From Streptomyces sp. NBC_00435 (GTDB taxonomy: Bacteria > Actinomycetota > Actinomycetes > Streptomycetales > Streptomycetaceae), in contig NZ_CP107925.1 of assembly GCF_036014235.1 (NCBI RefSeq), positions 114,249-178,248 on the forward strand: DNA of 64,000 nt. The letters run 5' to 3'. This document shows positions 52,328 to 61,174 of this stretch, piece by piece. Positions within the stretch are counted from its first letter, which is position 1; every line of letters starts with the position of its first letter. The notes under the pieces were generated by a model, which worked only from the letters and a program-made list of their open reading frames with translations, was not told where the DNA came from and did no database searches. The position numbers and the translations under genes are program-made.

Positions 52328-52612
52328 GAGCGTCTCCGATCTCCAAGGGCCTGCGGGAGCACGCGCAAACGGCATGCACCGGCCCGGCAAACCAAACCTG
52401 AAGGTCCGTAAGCTATCAAGCTTATATCGGCAGTTGTCGACCGAGTCTGCACCTCTGGTTCCGATGCCGAACCCACCCGCGGCCCGTGTTTCAGCCCGGA
52501 TCAGCACATCTCACAAAGATGGTCCCCAGGCCCGGCAACCCGCGTAATCCACCGGAGAAGACGGCCGTTTGGTCGGCCTCTGCACACCTTCCACCGCCAA
52601 GGGCCCCCACCA

Positions 52613-53135
52613 TTAACGGCGTTAACGCCCCCACCCCACGCCGCTCCGCGACGGACCCCACCCACCACCGTTAACGCCGTTAATGCCCACCCCGGTCCGC
52701 ACGACCACGAAGCCCCGACCCAGCCACCGTTAACGCCGTTAATGCCCGCGCCGGCCGCCGCCTCCACAGCCGCCTCCCGGCCCCAGAGCGTTAACGCCGT
52801 TAATACCCAAGCGGCGGCCCGCCTCCACCACCGCCCTCGACCACGCACCCACACCCGCATCCGCGCACCGGAGCATTAACGCCGTTAATGCCCCCGCGAC
52901 CTCCCTCCACCACCCGCCTCACACCCGGAGCGTTAACGCCGTTAATGCCCGCCGCACCGCCGCACTCCCCACCCAGGCGTTAACGCCGTTAATGCCCGCA
53001 CCCCGACACCCCCGCGCCCCGGCACCCCGCACGAGCCCCACACCCGCCACCGTTAACGCCGTTAATGCCCAGGCCTCACCACCACGACCCCGCTCCACCA
53101 CCCCCCGCACACCTCGCCACCGTTAACGCCGTTAA
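52613..53135 (+). repeat. Array of nine 13-bp palindromes (iteron/parS candidate)
   Basis: Nine copies of TTAACG(C/G)CGTTAA, usually inside gcGTTAACGCCGTTAATgcc, at 52613, 52671, 52730, 52791, 52876, 52933, 52980, 53053 and 53123. Gaps are about 47-85 bp. The sequences between are GC-rich and unrelated, and no gene fits. Only the palindromes are conserved, so a DNA-binding protein is the likely reason. It is 1.9 kb from parA. The array could be the centromere bound by ParB or an iteron-type origin. Confidence 0.8.
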
Positions 53136-53138
53136 TGC

Positions 53139-53903
53139 CTAACCCCGCCCCCGCCCACCGGCCCGCTCCGCCACCAGCTGCCCGAGCCCGTCGAGAATGC
53201 GCTCCAGCCCGAAGTCCAGCGCCTGGTCCTGCCCCCCGGCCTCCGCCGCGGAGGCCAGCGCGGCCCCGAGCGCCGGGTACCTCTCCCCGTGCACCCGCAT
53301 CACCTCTCCGAGCACCGTCGTCAGCTGCGCATCGGGCCCCTCGCCCGACACCCCGCCCGCACCACCGCCCATCGCACGCTCCTGCTCCGCGATCCCCCGC
53401 ACGTGCCCCGACAGCAGAACCACCGCGTCGATCGACTCGGCTCCGGTCAGCCCGCACCCGTCGAGCGCGGCGAGCGCCCGTTCCATCCACCCGACCTCGC
53501 CCGGCCCCATCACCCGCGCCCCGACCGTCGCTTCCAGCAACCACGGATGCGCCCGGAACCCAGCCAGCAGCTCCCGCGCCCACGCCCCGAGCCGCTCGCG
53601 CCAACCCTCCTCCGCCGGACGGCCGTCCAGCACCGAGGCGTCCGGCATCGCGGCCTCCACCATCAGCGCGATCAGTTCCGCCTTGCCCGGCACGTACCGG
53701 TACAGCGCCATCTTCGTGACGGCCAGCTGCCCGGCCACCCCCTGCATCGATACGCCGGCCAGCCCCTCGGCGTCGGCGAGAACGACCCCGGCCCCGGCGA
53801 TCCCCTCCAGCGTGAGCCCCCGCTTCGGCCCGCGCGCGGGCTTGGCCGGCGGCCCCCAGAGCAGCCGCAGCGCCGCGCCCCACTGTTCGTCCGCGCCCGT
53901 CAT
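53139..53903 (-). CDS. TetR-family regulator
   Basis: A 254-residue repressor with an N-terminal arm, a helix-turn-helix at about residues 50-75 (GVSMQGVAGQLAVTKMALYR) and a TetR_C_1-type C-domain. It is not of the ArpA type. Its 3' end lies 4 bp from the last palindrome of the array, and another copy lies 49 bp upstream of its start. Confidence 0.84.
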   Translation of the reverse strand: MTGADEQWGAALRLLWGPPAKPARGPKRGLTLEGIAGAGVVLADAEGLAGVSMQGVAGQLAVTKMALYRYVPGKAELIALMVEAAMPDASVLDGRPAEEGWRERLGAWARELLAGFRAHPWLLEATVGARVMGPGEVGWMERALAALDGCGLTGAESIDAVVLLSGHVRGIAEQERAMGGGAGGVSGEGPDAQLTTVLGEVMRVHGERYPALGAALASAAEAGGQDQALDFGLERILDGLGQLVAERAGGRGRG

Positions 53904-53951
53904 CGGATCCCCTCGTCCTCACCCGCCATTAAATTGCGTCTACCGTACACG

Positions 53952-54033
53952 TTAACGGCGTTAATGCCGCCGCATCGCCAGCGCGGCCAACCCTCCCCCC
54001 ACCCCGACCCCGGCCCCGCGTTAACGCCGTTAA
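53952..54033 (+). repeat. Two further 13-bp palindromes
   Basis: Copies at 53952-53964 and 54021-54033 in the divergent promoter region of the two TetR-family genes, followed by an AT-rich stretch (TATAAAAAGTACT). They could put these regulators under control of the palindrome-binding protein. Confidence 0.75.
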
Positions 54034-54165
54034 TGATCCACTTCTATAAAAAGTACTGGGTGACTGGTTTTCTTCATCATCATGTGCCTAGATTGGCCCG
54101 GACGAACCAACGTGATCAACTCTGCGGTTCCGCCGCGAACTACCGCGATCCCAGGGAGAACACGC

Positions 54166-54840
54166 ATGGCGAAGGCCAGACAGGAACGGGCGGAGATCAC
54201 CCGGCAGGCGATCCTCGACGGCGCGGCCATCTCCTTCGACCGGGCCGGCTTCCACGGCACCAGCCTGACCGAGGTGGTCGGGCACGCCGGAGTCACCAAG
54301 GGCGCCCTCTACTTCCACTTCCCGTCCAAGGAAGCCCTCGCGCGCACCCTGATGGACGAGCAGTTCCAGGTCTCCGAAGGCGTTCCCGCCATCGTGAACC
54401 CGGGCCTCCAGACCGTCATCGACCTGACCCACCAGATGGCCTTCGGGCTGCAGACCAACGTCCGGATCCGCGCCGCCATCCGCCTGGTCGTCGAGTTCGG
54501 CTCCTTCACCGACCCGGACCCGAGCCAGTACAACGGCTGGATCGACACCTGCGGCGACTGCCTGACGCCGGCCCAGGAGCGCGGCGACGTACTGCCGTCC
54601 GTCGACGTGCACGACCTGGCGACCATGCTCGTCGGCTCGTTCACCGGCATCCAGGTGGCCTCGCACGTGCGCACCCGCCGCGAGGACCTGCACGCGCGGG
54701 TCACCGACATGTGGACGTTCCTGCTCCCCGGGATCGTGCCCGCCCAGCGCATCCCCCTCTTCCACCCCGCCGGCTCATTCGAGTGCCGGGCCCTGCTCGG
54801 CCTGCCGAGCCCCGACTCCCCCAAGCCGACGGCCGGCTGA
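54166..54840 (+). CDS. ArpA-like gamma-butyrolactone receptor homologue (third)
   Basis: A 224-residue TetR-family protein with a helix-turn-helix at SLTEVVGHAGVTKGALYFHF (about residues 33-52) and the receptor tryptophan W125 (YNGWID). The ATG at 54166 follows GGGAGAA. Streptomyces linear plasmids often carry such receptor homologues, for example the several on pSLA2-L. It is followed by a very strong terminator before parA. Confidence 0.84.
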   Translation: MAKARQERAEITRQAILDGAAISFDRAGFHGTSLTEVVGHAGVTKGALYFHFPSKEALARTLMDEQFQVSEGVPAIVNPGLQTVIDLTHQMAFGLQTNVRIRAAIRLVVEFGSFTDPDPSQYNGWIDTCGDCLTPAQERGDVLPSVDVHDLATMLVGSFTGIQVASHVRTRREDLHARVTDMWTFLLPGIVPAQRIPLFHPAGSFECRALLGLPSPDSPKPTAG

Positions 54841-54850
54841 CGGCGCGTCC

Positions 54851-54917
54851 AGGGCGGCCTCGCACACGCCGTGGTGAACCACGGGGGTGCTCACTACGGC
54901 GTGTGCGAGGCCGCCCT
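54851..54917. terminator. Long perfect inverted repeat between the TetR gene and parA
   Basis: 22-bp perfect arms (54851-54872 and 54896-54917) around a 23-base loop that itself contains further complementarity. It starts 10 bp after the receptor stop codon. A strong terminator insulating parA is the simplest role; a cruciform-forming site is possible at this length. Confidence 0.75.
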
Positions 54918-54960
54918 GTCCCGCATCCGGGGGCAATCGCTGGGCGGATCCACACCACTT

Positions 54961-55012
54961 CGTTAGCAAAACTCAAGCGTGGCGGCCCCGGACACCCTGG
55001 AACGTTAGTAAA
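54961..55012. promoter_or_regulatory. Direct repeat CGTTAGYAAA upstream of parA
   Basis: Two copies, 54961-54970 and 55003-55012, 42 bp apart, immediately before the parA start where no Shine-Dalgarno sequence is evident. Possible ParA autorepression operator or part of the promoter of a nearly leaderless message. Confidence 0.4.
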
Positions 55013-55021
55013 GTCCCCCTC

Positions 55022-56311
55022 ATGACTTCGCCCTCGTCACCGAGCGACCGAGAGAAGGTCGTCTCCAAACTCCCTCCGTGGCTGCGCCAGGAACTGAAGA
55101 TCCGTACCGCCCAGCTGCGGGTGGACATCCAGGACGCCGTCCACCAGGGCATCGCCCAGTGGAGCGCGCTCGCTTCCGCGCCCTCCCCCGTCGACACCTC
55201 CGGCGCCGAATCCTTCTCCACCTGGCTGCCCGCCGGGCAGTGGGAGTCCTTCCGCGCCGGCTCCAAGGACCGCGGCGTCTCCCTCATCCAGGGACTCGCC
55301 CAAGCCGTCCGCCTCTGGCTGGAGATGAACCCGGCCCCCACCGTGAAGCGGCCCTCGGTCGTCCGCCGCATCGTGGTGTGCAACCAGAAGGGCGGCGTCG
55401 GCAAGACGGCCATCACCGCCGGCACCGCCGAAGCCCTCGCCGAGGATCCGGACAGCCTCCACCCGGTCCGCGTGGCCCGCCAACTGGCCCGGCTCTCGGC
55501 CACCGAGGAACCGGACCCGGAGCACACCGCGTCCACCGCGTCCGCAGTGTCCACGCCGTCCGCCCCGCCGGTCGACCTCGAAGACCTGCCCGGTCTCGGG
55601 ATGCGCGTCCTCCTGGTCGACTTCGACCCCCAGGGCCACCTCACCAAGCAACTCGGCCAACAGCCGCTGCCCATCGGCGGTGACAGCCTCACCTGCCACA
55701 TGGCCGGCGAGGCGAAGGGCCCCCTCGCCGACCTGATCGTCCCCATCCCGGACGACCGCTTCGGCGACCGCCTCCACATCCTCCCCGCCTGCACGGACGC
55801 CTTCCTGCTCGACGTCCGCCTCTCCACGGTCCGCGCCCGCGAGGCCGCCCTGGAACGCGCCCTCGCCCCGGTCGAGTCCGACTACGACGTCATCCTCATC
55901 GACTGCCCCCCGAGCCTCGGCCTCAGCATGGACGCGGCCATCTACTACGGCCGGCGCCGCGACACCGAACAGCCGGGCGCCTCCGGCGCGCTGATCGTCG
56001 TACAGGCGGAGGACTCCTCGGCGGACGCCTACGACCTCCTCACCTCCCAGATCAACGACCTCCGCGACGATCTCAGCCTCGACATCGACTACCTCGGCCT
56101 CGTCGTGAACCTCTACGACGGCCGCCGCGGCTACATCGCGACCTCCTCCCTCCAGGCCTGGATGGACATAAAGGATCCGCGCGTGGTGGCCATCGTTCCC
56201 GACCTCAAGGAACAGCGCGAAGCGGTCCGCGTGAAGCAGCCGCTGTTCGTCTACGCACCCAAGGGCGACCAGGCGATCGCCCTGCGCGCCCTCGCAAGGG
56301 AGATCTCATGA
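55022..56311 (+). CDS. parA: ParA partition ATPase
   Basis: A 429-residue Walker-type ATPase that drives segregation with ParB. A roughly 115-residue N-terminal extension, helical and basic (LPPWLRQELKIRTAQLRVDI), precedes the deviant Walker A QKGGVGKTA (lysines at 123 and 128). Walker A' is in LLVDFDPQGH and Walker B in VILIDCPPSLG. An insertion of about 50 residues rich in Thr/Ser/Pro sits between the first helix and Walker A'. The extended N-terminus is the plasmid (type Ia) arrangement and suggests self-regulation by DNA binding. Its stop overlaps the parB start (ATGA). Confidence 0.92.
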   Translation: MTSPSSPSDREKVVSKLPPWLRQELKIRTAQLRVDIQDAVHQGIAQWSALASAPSPVDTSGAESFSTWLPAGQWESFRAGSKDRGVSLIQGLAQAVRLWLEMNPAPTVKRPSVVRRIVVCNQKGGVGKTAITAGTAEALAEDPDSLHPVRVARQLARLSATEEPDPEHTASTASAVSTPSAPPVDLEDLPGLGMRVLLVDFDPQGHLTKQLGQQPLPIGGDSLTCHMAGEAKGPLADLIVPIPDDRFGDRLHILPACTDAFLLDVRLSTVRAREAALERALAPVESDYDVILIDCPPSLGLSMDAAIYYGRRRDTEQPGASGALIVVQAEDSSADAYDLLTSQINDLRDDLSLDIDYLGLVVNLYDGRRGYIATSSLQAWMDIKDPRVVAIVPDLKEQREAVRVKQPLFVYAPKGDQAIALRALAREIS

Positions 56312-57204
56312 GCAAGGCCGACAAACTCGGAGTCTCGACCTCCTTCGCCCGCGCCCAGCCGGTCGGCGTCAGTTCCCGCCGCGCGGCCATCGCGGAAGCC
56401 ACCGGCGCCCCCACCTCCGGCGTGGTCCCACCCTCGGAAGTCCCCATCGAGGCCCTCGCCCACAACCCCTTCAACCTCCGCGAGGACCTCACGGAGCTCG
56501 AAGAGCTGGCAGCCTCCCTCACCGTCCGGGGCCAGCTGCAGCCCCTGGCGGTCGCCACGCGCATGGCCTTCATGGAGGCCCACCCGGGCCACACCGACGG
56601 CCTGGGCCGCGCCCCGTACGTGGTCATCGACGGCAACCGGCGGCTGGCGGCAGCCCAGCGCGCGGGCCTGCGCAGCATGCACATCCACGTCAACGACTCC
56701 CTCGCCACCTCGGCGGCGGACATCCTGGAGTCGGCGCTCATCGCCAACGTCCACCGCGTCGACGTGGCACCCATGGACCAGGCCCGCGCCCTCCAGGAAC
56801 TCGTAGAGGTCCACGGCTCCCAGGCCCAGGTCGCCAAGCGCCTCGGCAAGACACCGGCCTGGGTCTCCCAGCGCCTGACCCTCCTCAACCTCACCCCGGA
56901 GCTCCAGGACAAGGTGGAGACGGGCGAACTGAAGGTGGAACCGGCCCGCCGCATCGGCCGCCTCCCCCAGGAGGAGCAGGCGACAGCGGCGGAGGAAGCC
57001 GTTAACGCCGTTAATCCCCCGCGCCAGCGCACCCGCCCGGCCCCCACCCCCACGACCGACCAGCCCCAGCCCACCCCCCACACCTCGCCCCGCCGCATCA
57101 CCATCGCGGCCGACTCCCCCGACACCATCGCGGACGCCCTCACCGCACACCTCACCCCGGACGACCTGAAGGCGGTCACCGAGCTGCTGCTGACCCGCAT
57201 CTGA
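56308..57204 (+). CDS. parB: ParB centromere-binding partition protein
   Basis: A 298-residue protein: ParB N-domain with HNPFNLRED and VIDGNRRLAAAQRAG, a central helix-turn-helix (QAQVAKRLGKTPAWVSQRLT, about residues 172-192) and a basic C-terminus. Translation is coupled to parA. A 13-bp TTAACGCCGTTAA element at 57002-57014 lies in its linker, encoding VNAVN (residues 232-236). Its DNA target is not given by sequence. The canonical Streptomyces chromosomal parS was not seen, whereas the 13-bp palindrome occurs 17 times around the gene. Confidence 0.92.
   Translation: MSKADKLGVSTSFARAQPVGVSSRRAAIAEATGAPTSGVVPPSEVPIEALAHNPFNLREDLTELEELAASLTVRGQLQPLAVATRMAFMEAHPGHTDGLGRAPYVVIDGNRRLAAAQRAGLRSMHIHVNDSLATSAADILESALIANVHRVDVAPMDQARALQELVEVHGSQAQVAKRLGKTPAWVSQRLTLLNLTPELQDKVETGELKVEPARRIGRLPQEEQATAAEEAVNAVNPPRQRTRPAPTPTTDQPQPTPHTSPRRITIAADSPDTIADALTAHLTPDDLKAVTELLLTRI
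57002..57014 (+). repeat. 13-bp palindrome inside parB
   Basis: TTAACGCCGTTAA in the 3' third of parB, in a low-complexity linker, read in frame as VNAVN. Confidence 0.8.
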
Positions 57205-57295
57205 CACGACGGGGGCGTTGGGCCACCACCGCCCCCACGTGTGTTTCGCGTGCGTTCCACGGTGCGGTTCGCATAAGCTGCGCCTGGAGGTTCCC

Positions 57296-59608
57296 ATGCA
57301 CCACACGCACGACCACGAACAGACCACGCTCTTCGCCGCGGTCGACGCCCTGCTGGAAGAGGCGGCGGCACAGGACGCCCTGCCGCACCCGGACGAGCGC
57401 AAGCGCCTCCGCGAAGCCGCGGGTCTGAGCCAGGACCAGATCGCCCAGGCCCTCTCCGTCCGCCGCGAAACGGTCACCTCCTGGGAAACCGGCCGCACGT
57501 CCCCCCGCCCCCCCAAACGCGCCGCCTACGCCCGCCTCCTCAACGGCCTGGCAGACCTCCACCCCATTAACGCCGTTAACACCACCACGCAGCCCGAGGC
57601 CACCAATGCCGAAGCCGCACCCATTAACGCCGTTAACGCCACCGCGGAGCCGAGGCCCACCGAGCCCCAGGCCGCACCCAGCATTAACGCCGTTAACGCC
57701 ACCCCCCGCGCCGAGGCCACCGAGGCCCGCGCCGAAGGCGCCGGCCCCCAGGGCGCAGCCCCGGAAACGGGGCCTGGGGCAGAGCCCCAGTTCCGGGAAG
57801 GGGCGGATAGGGGAACAGCCCCGCAGCACCCCGCTCACCCGCACCCCCACACCCCCACCCCCACCCGCCCGGCACCCCCCACCCGCCCGGCGGCAGCCCC
57901 CCGCAGGTCCATCACCCCGAAGGGCAACGGCCCCCTCGCCGTCCTGGACGGCACAGGCAAAGCCCACGCCGCCAACGGCGTGATCCTCACACCCCCCACC
58001 ACCCTCCCCGCCCTCATCACCTGGGCCCTCGGCCCCGACGCCGACCTCCGCTCCCCCCGCCTCCACCACAACGGCAAGGACGGCGACCCCCTCCTCGTCC
58101 TCACCCCCGCCGCCACCGAGGCACTCGGACTCCCCCTCGTCCTCGAGGACCGCCGCGGCCTGCGCCTCCCCGACGACCACCCCGTCATCAAGCAGCTCAC
58201 CAAAGCCAAGTGGCAGCTGACCCGCCGCGGCTTCGGCCCCTGGCCCCGCATCTACCGCCCCGCCACCCCCACCACCGGCCGCCAGTGCGTACAGCTCGCG
58301 ATCCTCCCCTGGGGCGCCCTCGACCCCCGCGCCTGGGGCGAGGACACCTCCCACCTCCCCGCCCCGGAACTCGCCGAGCTGCTCACCTCCTACGCCACCC
58401 GCGTGCTCACCCCCCGCGGTTCGACGGCAGTCTCCGGCCTGGAGCTCATGACGGCGCTGCGCCCGCCCACCCGTGCGGCCCGCGACGAGTCCACGAACAC
58501 CTGGGTCTCGGCCCCAGTCCCCGGCTCCCTCGTCCGCCCGGTCGATCCCGCTCCCCCGGAGGCCCCCGACGAGCACCCGGTCGTCGCGGCCCTCTACCCC
58601 CGCGCCCACCAGCGCACCCCGGACCAGGTCCTCGACGAGGAGGCGTACGACTGGATCCGCGATCCCCAGCTCCTCACCGACGCCGAGTGCACCCGCACCC
58701 ACGCCGTCGGCATCGACGTGAACATGGCCTTCGCCGTGGCGGCCAACCGCCTCACCGTCGGCATCGGCCCCGCCGTCCACACCCCCCGCCCCCGCTTCGA
58801 CCCGAAGCTGCCCGGCTGCTGGCTGGCGGACCTCTCCGCCGCGGACCCCACCCTCCCAGGACTGGACCCCCGCCTCCCCAACCCCTTCACCCCGCACGGC
58901 CGCCCGCCCACCGGCCCCGCCTGGTACGCCACTCCGACACTCGCCTACGCCCAAGAGCTCGGCCTCACCGTCCAGCCCACCGAGGCCTGGCTCCGCCCGG
59001 ACAACGGCCCGTACCTCGACGCCTGGTACACCCGCCTGCGGGACGCGTACATCGCGACGATGGCGGAGCTCGGCGTCCACTCGACCCTCACCGACGCCGA
59101 GTTCCTGGAAGCCATGACGGCGTACAAGAAGGAAGACGCCCACCCCAACCCCCAGACCGCGGTCCTCTCCGCGATCAAGTCCACCGTCAAGGGCGGCATC
59201 GGCAAGCTCCGCGAACGCCCCCAGGGCGCCGGCTACCGCCCCGGCGAAAGCTGGCCCGCCCTCGAACGGCCCACCTGGCGCCCCGACATCCGGGCCGCCG
59301 TCATCTCGACGGCCCGGGTCAACATGCACCGCAAGATGTACAAGTTGGCGGCCGCGGCCGACCTCTACCCCATCGCCGTCCTCTCCGACTGCGCCGTCTA
59401 CCTCTCCGACGGCCCCAGCCCCCTCGACTTCCTCCCCCGCACCCCCGAGGGCAAGCCCGTACCCGGCGGCTTCCGCCTCGGTGTGAGCCCCGGCATGGTC
59501 AAGCACGAGGGCACCCAGCCCCTCCTCTGGGCCGTCCAGATGCTCGACGAACGCCACAACCCCGCCCGCCACATCAAGGGCCACGACGCCGCGGCCGACG
59601 GAGAGTAA
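57296..59608 (+). CDS. tap: Tap, telomere-associated protein
   Basis: A 770-residue homologue of Streptomyces Tap, which recruits terminal protein to the single-stranded 3' overhang during end patching of linear replicons. The N-terminal XRE-type helix-turn-helix (RLREAAGLSQDQIAQALSVR then RRETVTSWETGRTSPRPPKR, about residues 37-77) and the long C-terminal body (HAVGIDVNMAFAVAANRL, YIATMAELGV) are family features. Three 13-bp palindromes fall in the linker at residues 91-134, each read as INAVN. Start at ATG 57296 after GGAGG. Confidence 0.9.
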   Translation: MHHTHDHEQTTLFAAVDALLEEAAAQDALPHPDERKRLREAAGLSQDQIAQALSVRRETVTSWETGRTSPRPPKRAAYARLLNGLADLHPINAVNTTTQPEATNAEAAPINAVNATAEPRPTEPQAAPSINAVNATPRAEATEARAEGAGPQGAAPETGPGAEPQFREGADRGTAPQHPAHPHPHTPTPTRPAPPTRPAAAPRRSITPKGNGPLAVLDGTGKAHAANGVILTPPTTLPALITWALGPDADLRSPRLHHNGKDGDPLLVLTPAATEALGLPLVLEDRRGLRLPDDHPVIKQLTKAKWQLTRRGFGPWPRIYRPATPTTGRQCVQLAILPWGALDPRAWGEDTSHLPAPELAELLTSYATRVLTPRGSTAVSGLELMTALRPPTRAARDESTNTWVSAPVPGSLVRPVDPAPPEAPDEHPVVAALYPRAHQRTPDQVLDEEAYDWIRDPQLLTDAECTRTHAVGIDVNMAFAVAANRLTVGIGPAVHTPRPRFDPKLPGCWLADLSAADPTLPGLDPRLPNPFTPHGRPPTGPAWYATPTLAYAQELGLTVQPTEAWLRPDNGPYLDAWYTRLRDAYIATMAELGVHSTLTDAEFLEAMTAYKKEDAHPNPQTAVLSAIKSTVKGGIGKLRERPQGAGYRPGESWPALERPTWRPDIRAAVISTARVNMHRKMYKLAAAADLYPIAVLSDCAVYLSDGPSPLDFLPRTPEGKPVPGGFRLGVSPGMVKHEGTQPLLWAVQMLDERHNPARHIKGHDAAADGE
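57567..57696 (+). repeat. Three 13-bp palindromes inside tap
   Basis: Copies at 57567, 57624 and 57684, all in the same frame, giving INAVN three times in the proline/alanine-rich linker of Tap. Spacing is 57 and 60 bp, similar to the intergenic array. Confidence 0.85.
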
Positions 59609-59617
59609 GAGCCACTC

Positions 59618-60172
59618 ATGTCCGAGATCAGCGACAGCCTCGACCGCGCCGACGAACAGAACTTCACCCGCCCCATCCCGAAATCGGCGGGAGCCCAGGT
59701 CCGGTACCTCGTGAAGCAGCTCAAGTCCACGAAGGCCGTGGCTGACCTCCTCGCCATCTCCCGGCGCACGGTGGAGCGGTACGTGAAGGACCAGATCAAG
59801 CAGCCCAAGCCGGCCCTCTCCACCCGCCTGGAGCGCGAGGTACGCCGCCGCTGGCAGCCGCTCGTCCGCAAGCGGGCCCGCGCCAAGGCCGCGAAGCAGA
59901 CCGGCCTGGTCATCGAGACCCGCGCCCGCTTCGGCTTCAGCGCCGCCCCCGGCACCACCGACGACGGCCGCATGCGCCGCATCACCCAGCACCTCCCCCC
60001 GGAGTACGCCTCCCGCCTCTTCACCGCCCAGGAGGCCGGCGCCAACGAGGCCCAGCTCCGCAACATCGCCGCCGAAGGACTCCAGGAGATCTACTTCAAG
60101 GACCACGGCGCCCGGGCCCAGGGCCTCCTGGTCGAGTTCACCGACATCGACTACGTCGAGCTCAACTTCTGA
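59618..60172 (+). CDS. tpg: Tpg, telomere terminal protein
   Basis: A 184-residue homologue of Streptomyces Tpg, covalently attached to the 5' ends of linear replicons and priming end synthesis. Hallmarks are FTRPIPKSAGAQVRYLVKQ at the N-terminus, a helix-turn-helix (KAVADLLAISRRTVERYVKD, about residues 40-60), LEREVRRRWQP, and the acidic end FTDIDYVELNF. Length is exactly that of the family (about 184-185). It follows tap by 9 bp, the standard tap-tpg operon. Confidence 0.94.
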   Translation: MSEISDSLDRADEQNFTRPIPKSAGAQVRYLVKQLKSTKAVADLLAISRRTVERYVKDQIKQPKPALSTRLEREVRRRWQPLVRKRARAKAAKQTGLVIETRARFGFSAAPGTTDDGRMRRITQHLPPEYASRLFTAQEAGANEAQLRNIAAEGLQEIYFKDHGARAQGLLVEFTDIDYVELNF

Positions 60173-60278
60173 CCGCTCGTTCGAAGGTCGCCGGACCGGA
60201 TCCCGCCAGGAAGCCCCCTCGGAAGCCCGCCCGGTGGAGACGCCCGGCGGACGAGGCCCTGCAGTCCGTGGAGCCACC

Positions 60279-60500
60279 CTGGTGGCCCGTCAGGCCGCCA
60301 CGCCCGCACCCTTCGCCCAGAGCGCGCAGATCGCACTGGTCAACGGTGGTGCGGGCATCGTCGCCCATGTTGACGGCGGCACCCGGATCATGCGGTTCAC
60401 CCTCCGGAACACCCACTTCACGGAGTTCTCAGCGATCATGGCCCCGGCCTCCCCGGCAGACCTCGACCTCCACGTCCTGCAGAACGGAGCGCGCGGATCC
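60279..60500 (+). pseudogene. C-terminal fragment of an ECF sigma factor
   Basis: About 60 residues (from PFAQSAQIALVNGGAGIVAH to ASPADLDLHVL) match the end of the SnoaL-like domain of SigJ-type factors (strand VNGGAGIVA, then MRFTLRN, then PADLDL). The sigma domains are absent and the frame continues into non-family Pro-rich sequence. A decayed gene between tpg and the replication genes. Confidence 0.45.
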
Positions 60501-60629
60501 CGCCACAAGGGTGCGGTGAGCCGGACAGCCGGCGTCCACCCCACCACGCTCCCCAACCTTGGGCCACCCCAGACCCCTCTCCCCCCGCAAACCCCTCCAC
60601 GCCCCCCTGAGACCCCCGGACACCACAAA

Positions 60630-60654
60630 GGGCCCCGGGGATGCCCCGAGGCCC
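60630..60654. terminator. Hairpin between tpg and the convergent replication genes
   Basis: An 11-bp stem with one mismatch (arms 60630-60640 and 60644-60654) and a 3-base loop. Placed where plus-strand parAB-tap-tpg transcription and minus-strand rep transcription meet; could act in both directions. Confidence 0.65.
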
Positions 60655-60700
60655 TCACAAGCCCCTGAGAACCCCTCAGAAGCCCTTCAACGCCACACAA

Positions 60701-61174
60701 TCAGCCAACAGCGTGCAGTGCCCTACGCCGCTTCGACTCCGCCGCCTTCTTCGCGACGGCCTGGGCCGCCCGCTTCTTGCGCTGCTCGGCGAGCTGGTCC
60801 TGATACGCCGCCACCGCCCGGTGGTAGCTGGCCACATAGCCCCGCGCGTCCAGCCGCTCCTCCGCGTCCATCTCGTTCACGGCCGCGACCGCGTCCTCGA
60901 ACGACGTGTACCCGGCCAGCATCGGGTTGATCTGGTAGACCCCGTTGCGGATCTTCCGGACCAACTTCGCCAGCTCCAGGCTCCGCAGCGCGGCGTTCAC
61001 GCTCGGCCGGCTCAGGTCCAGCATCCCGCCGACCGTCGCCTGGTCGATGAGAATCCGCCCGCCCGGCTCACTGAGCGAACGCAACTTCAGCAGTACGCGG
61101 TAGGCCGCCGGCGGAAGGTCGAGGTCGGAGAGAAGCCCGTCGGCGTTGACCGCAGCGAATCGCAAGGTGCTCAC
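60701..61174 (-). CDS. Winged-helix replication-type protein, small
   Basis: A 157-residue protein: a RepL/MarR-like winged helix in the first 100 residues (LPPAAYRVLLKLRSL, then TVGGMLDLSRPSVNAALRSL, then a wing ending NGVYQINPMLAGY) and a basic coiled-coil tail (QLAEQRKKRAAQAVAKKAAE). The GTG overlaps the upstream stop as GTGA. It is related in layout to its neighbour at 61171. Such small paired winged-helix genes beside a palindrome-rich region fit a plasmid replication-initiation pair, but the assignment is tentative. Confidence 0.65.
   Translation of the reverse strand: MSTLRFAAVNADGLLSDLDLPPAAYRVLLKLRSLSEPGGRILIDQATVGGMLDLSRPSVNAALRSLELAKLVRKIRNGVYQINPMLAGYTSFEDAVAAVNEMDAEERLDARGYVASYHRAVAAYQDQLAEQRKKRAAQAVAKKAAESKRRRALHAVG

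Noticed and set aside
52613..53135. Regularly spaced repeats that could suggest a CRISPR array
   Set aside because: The 13-bp repeat is too short, spacing is irregular (about 47-85 bp), the spacers are GC-rich without foreign character, copies also occur inside genes, and no cas gene is present.
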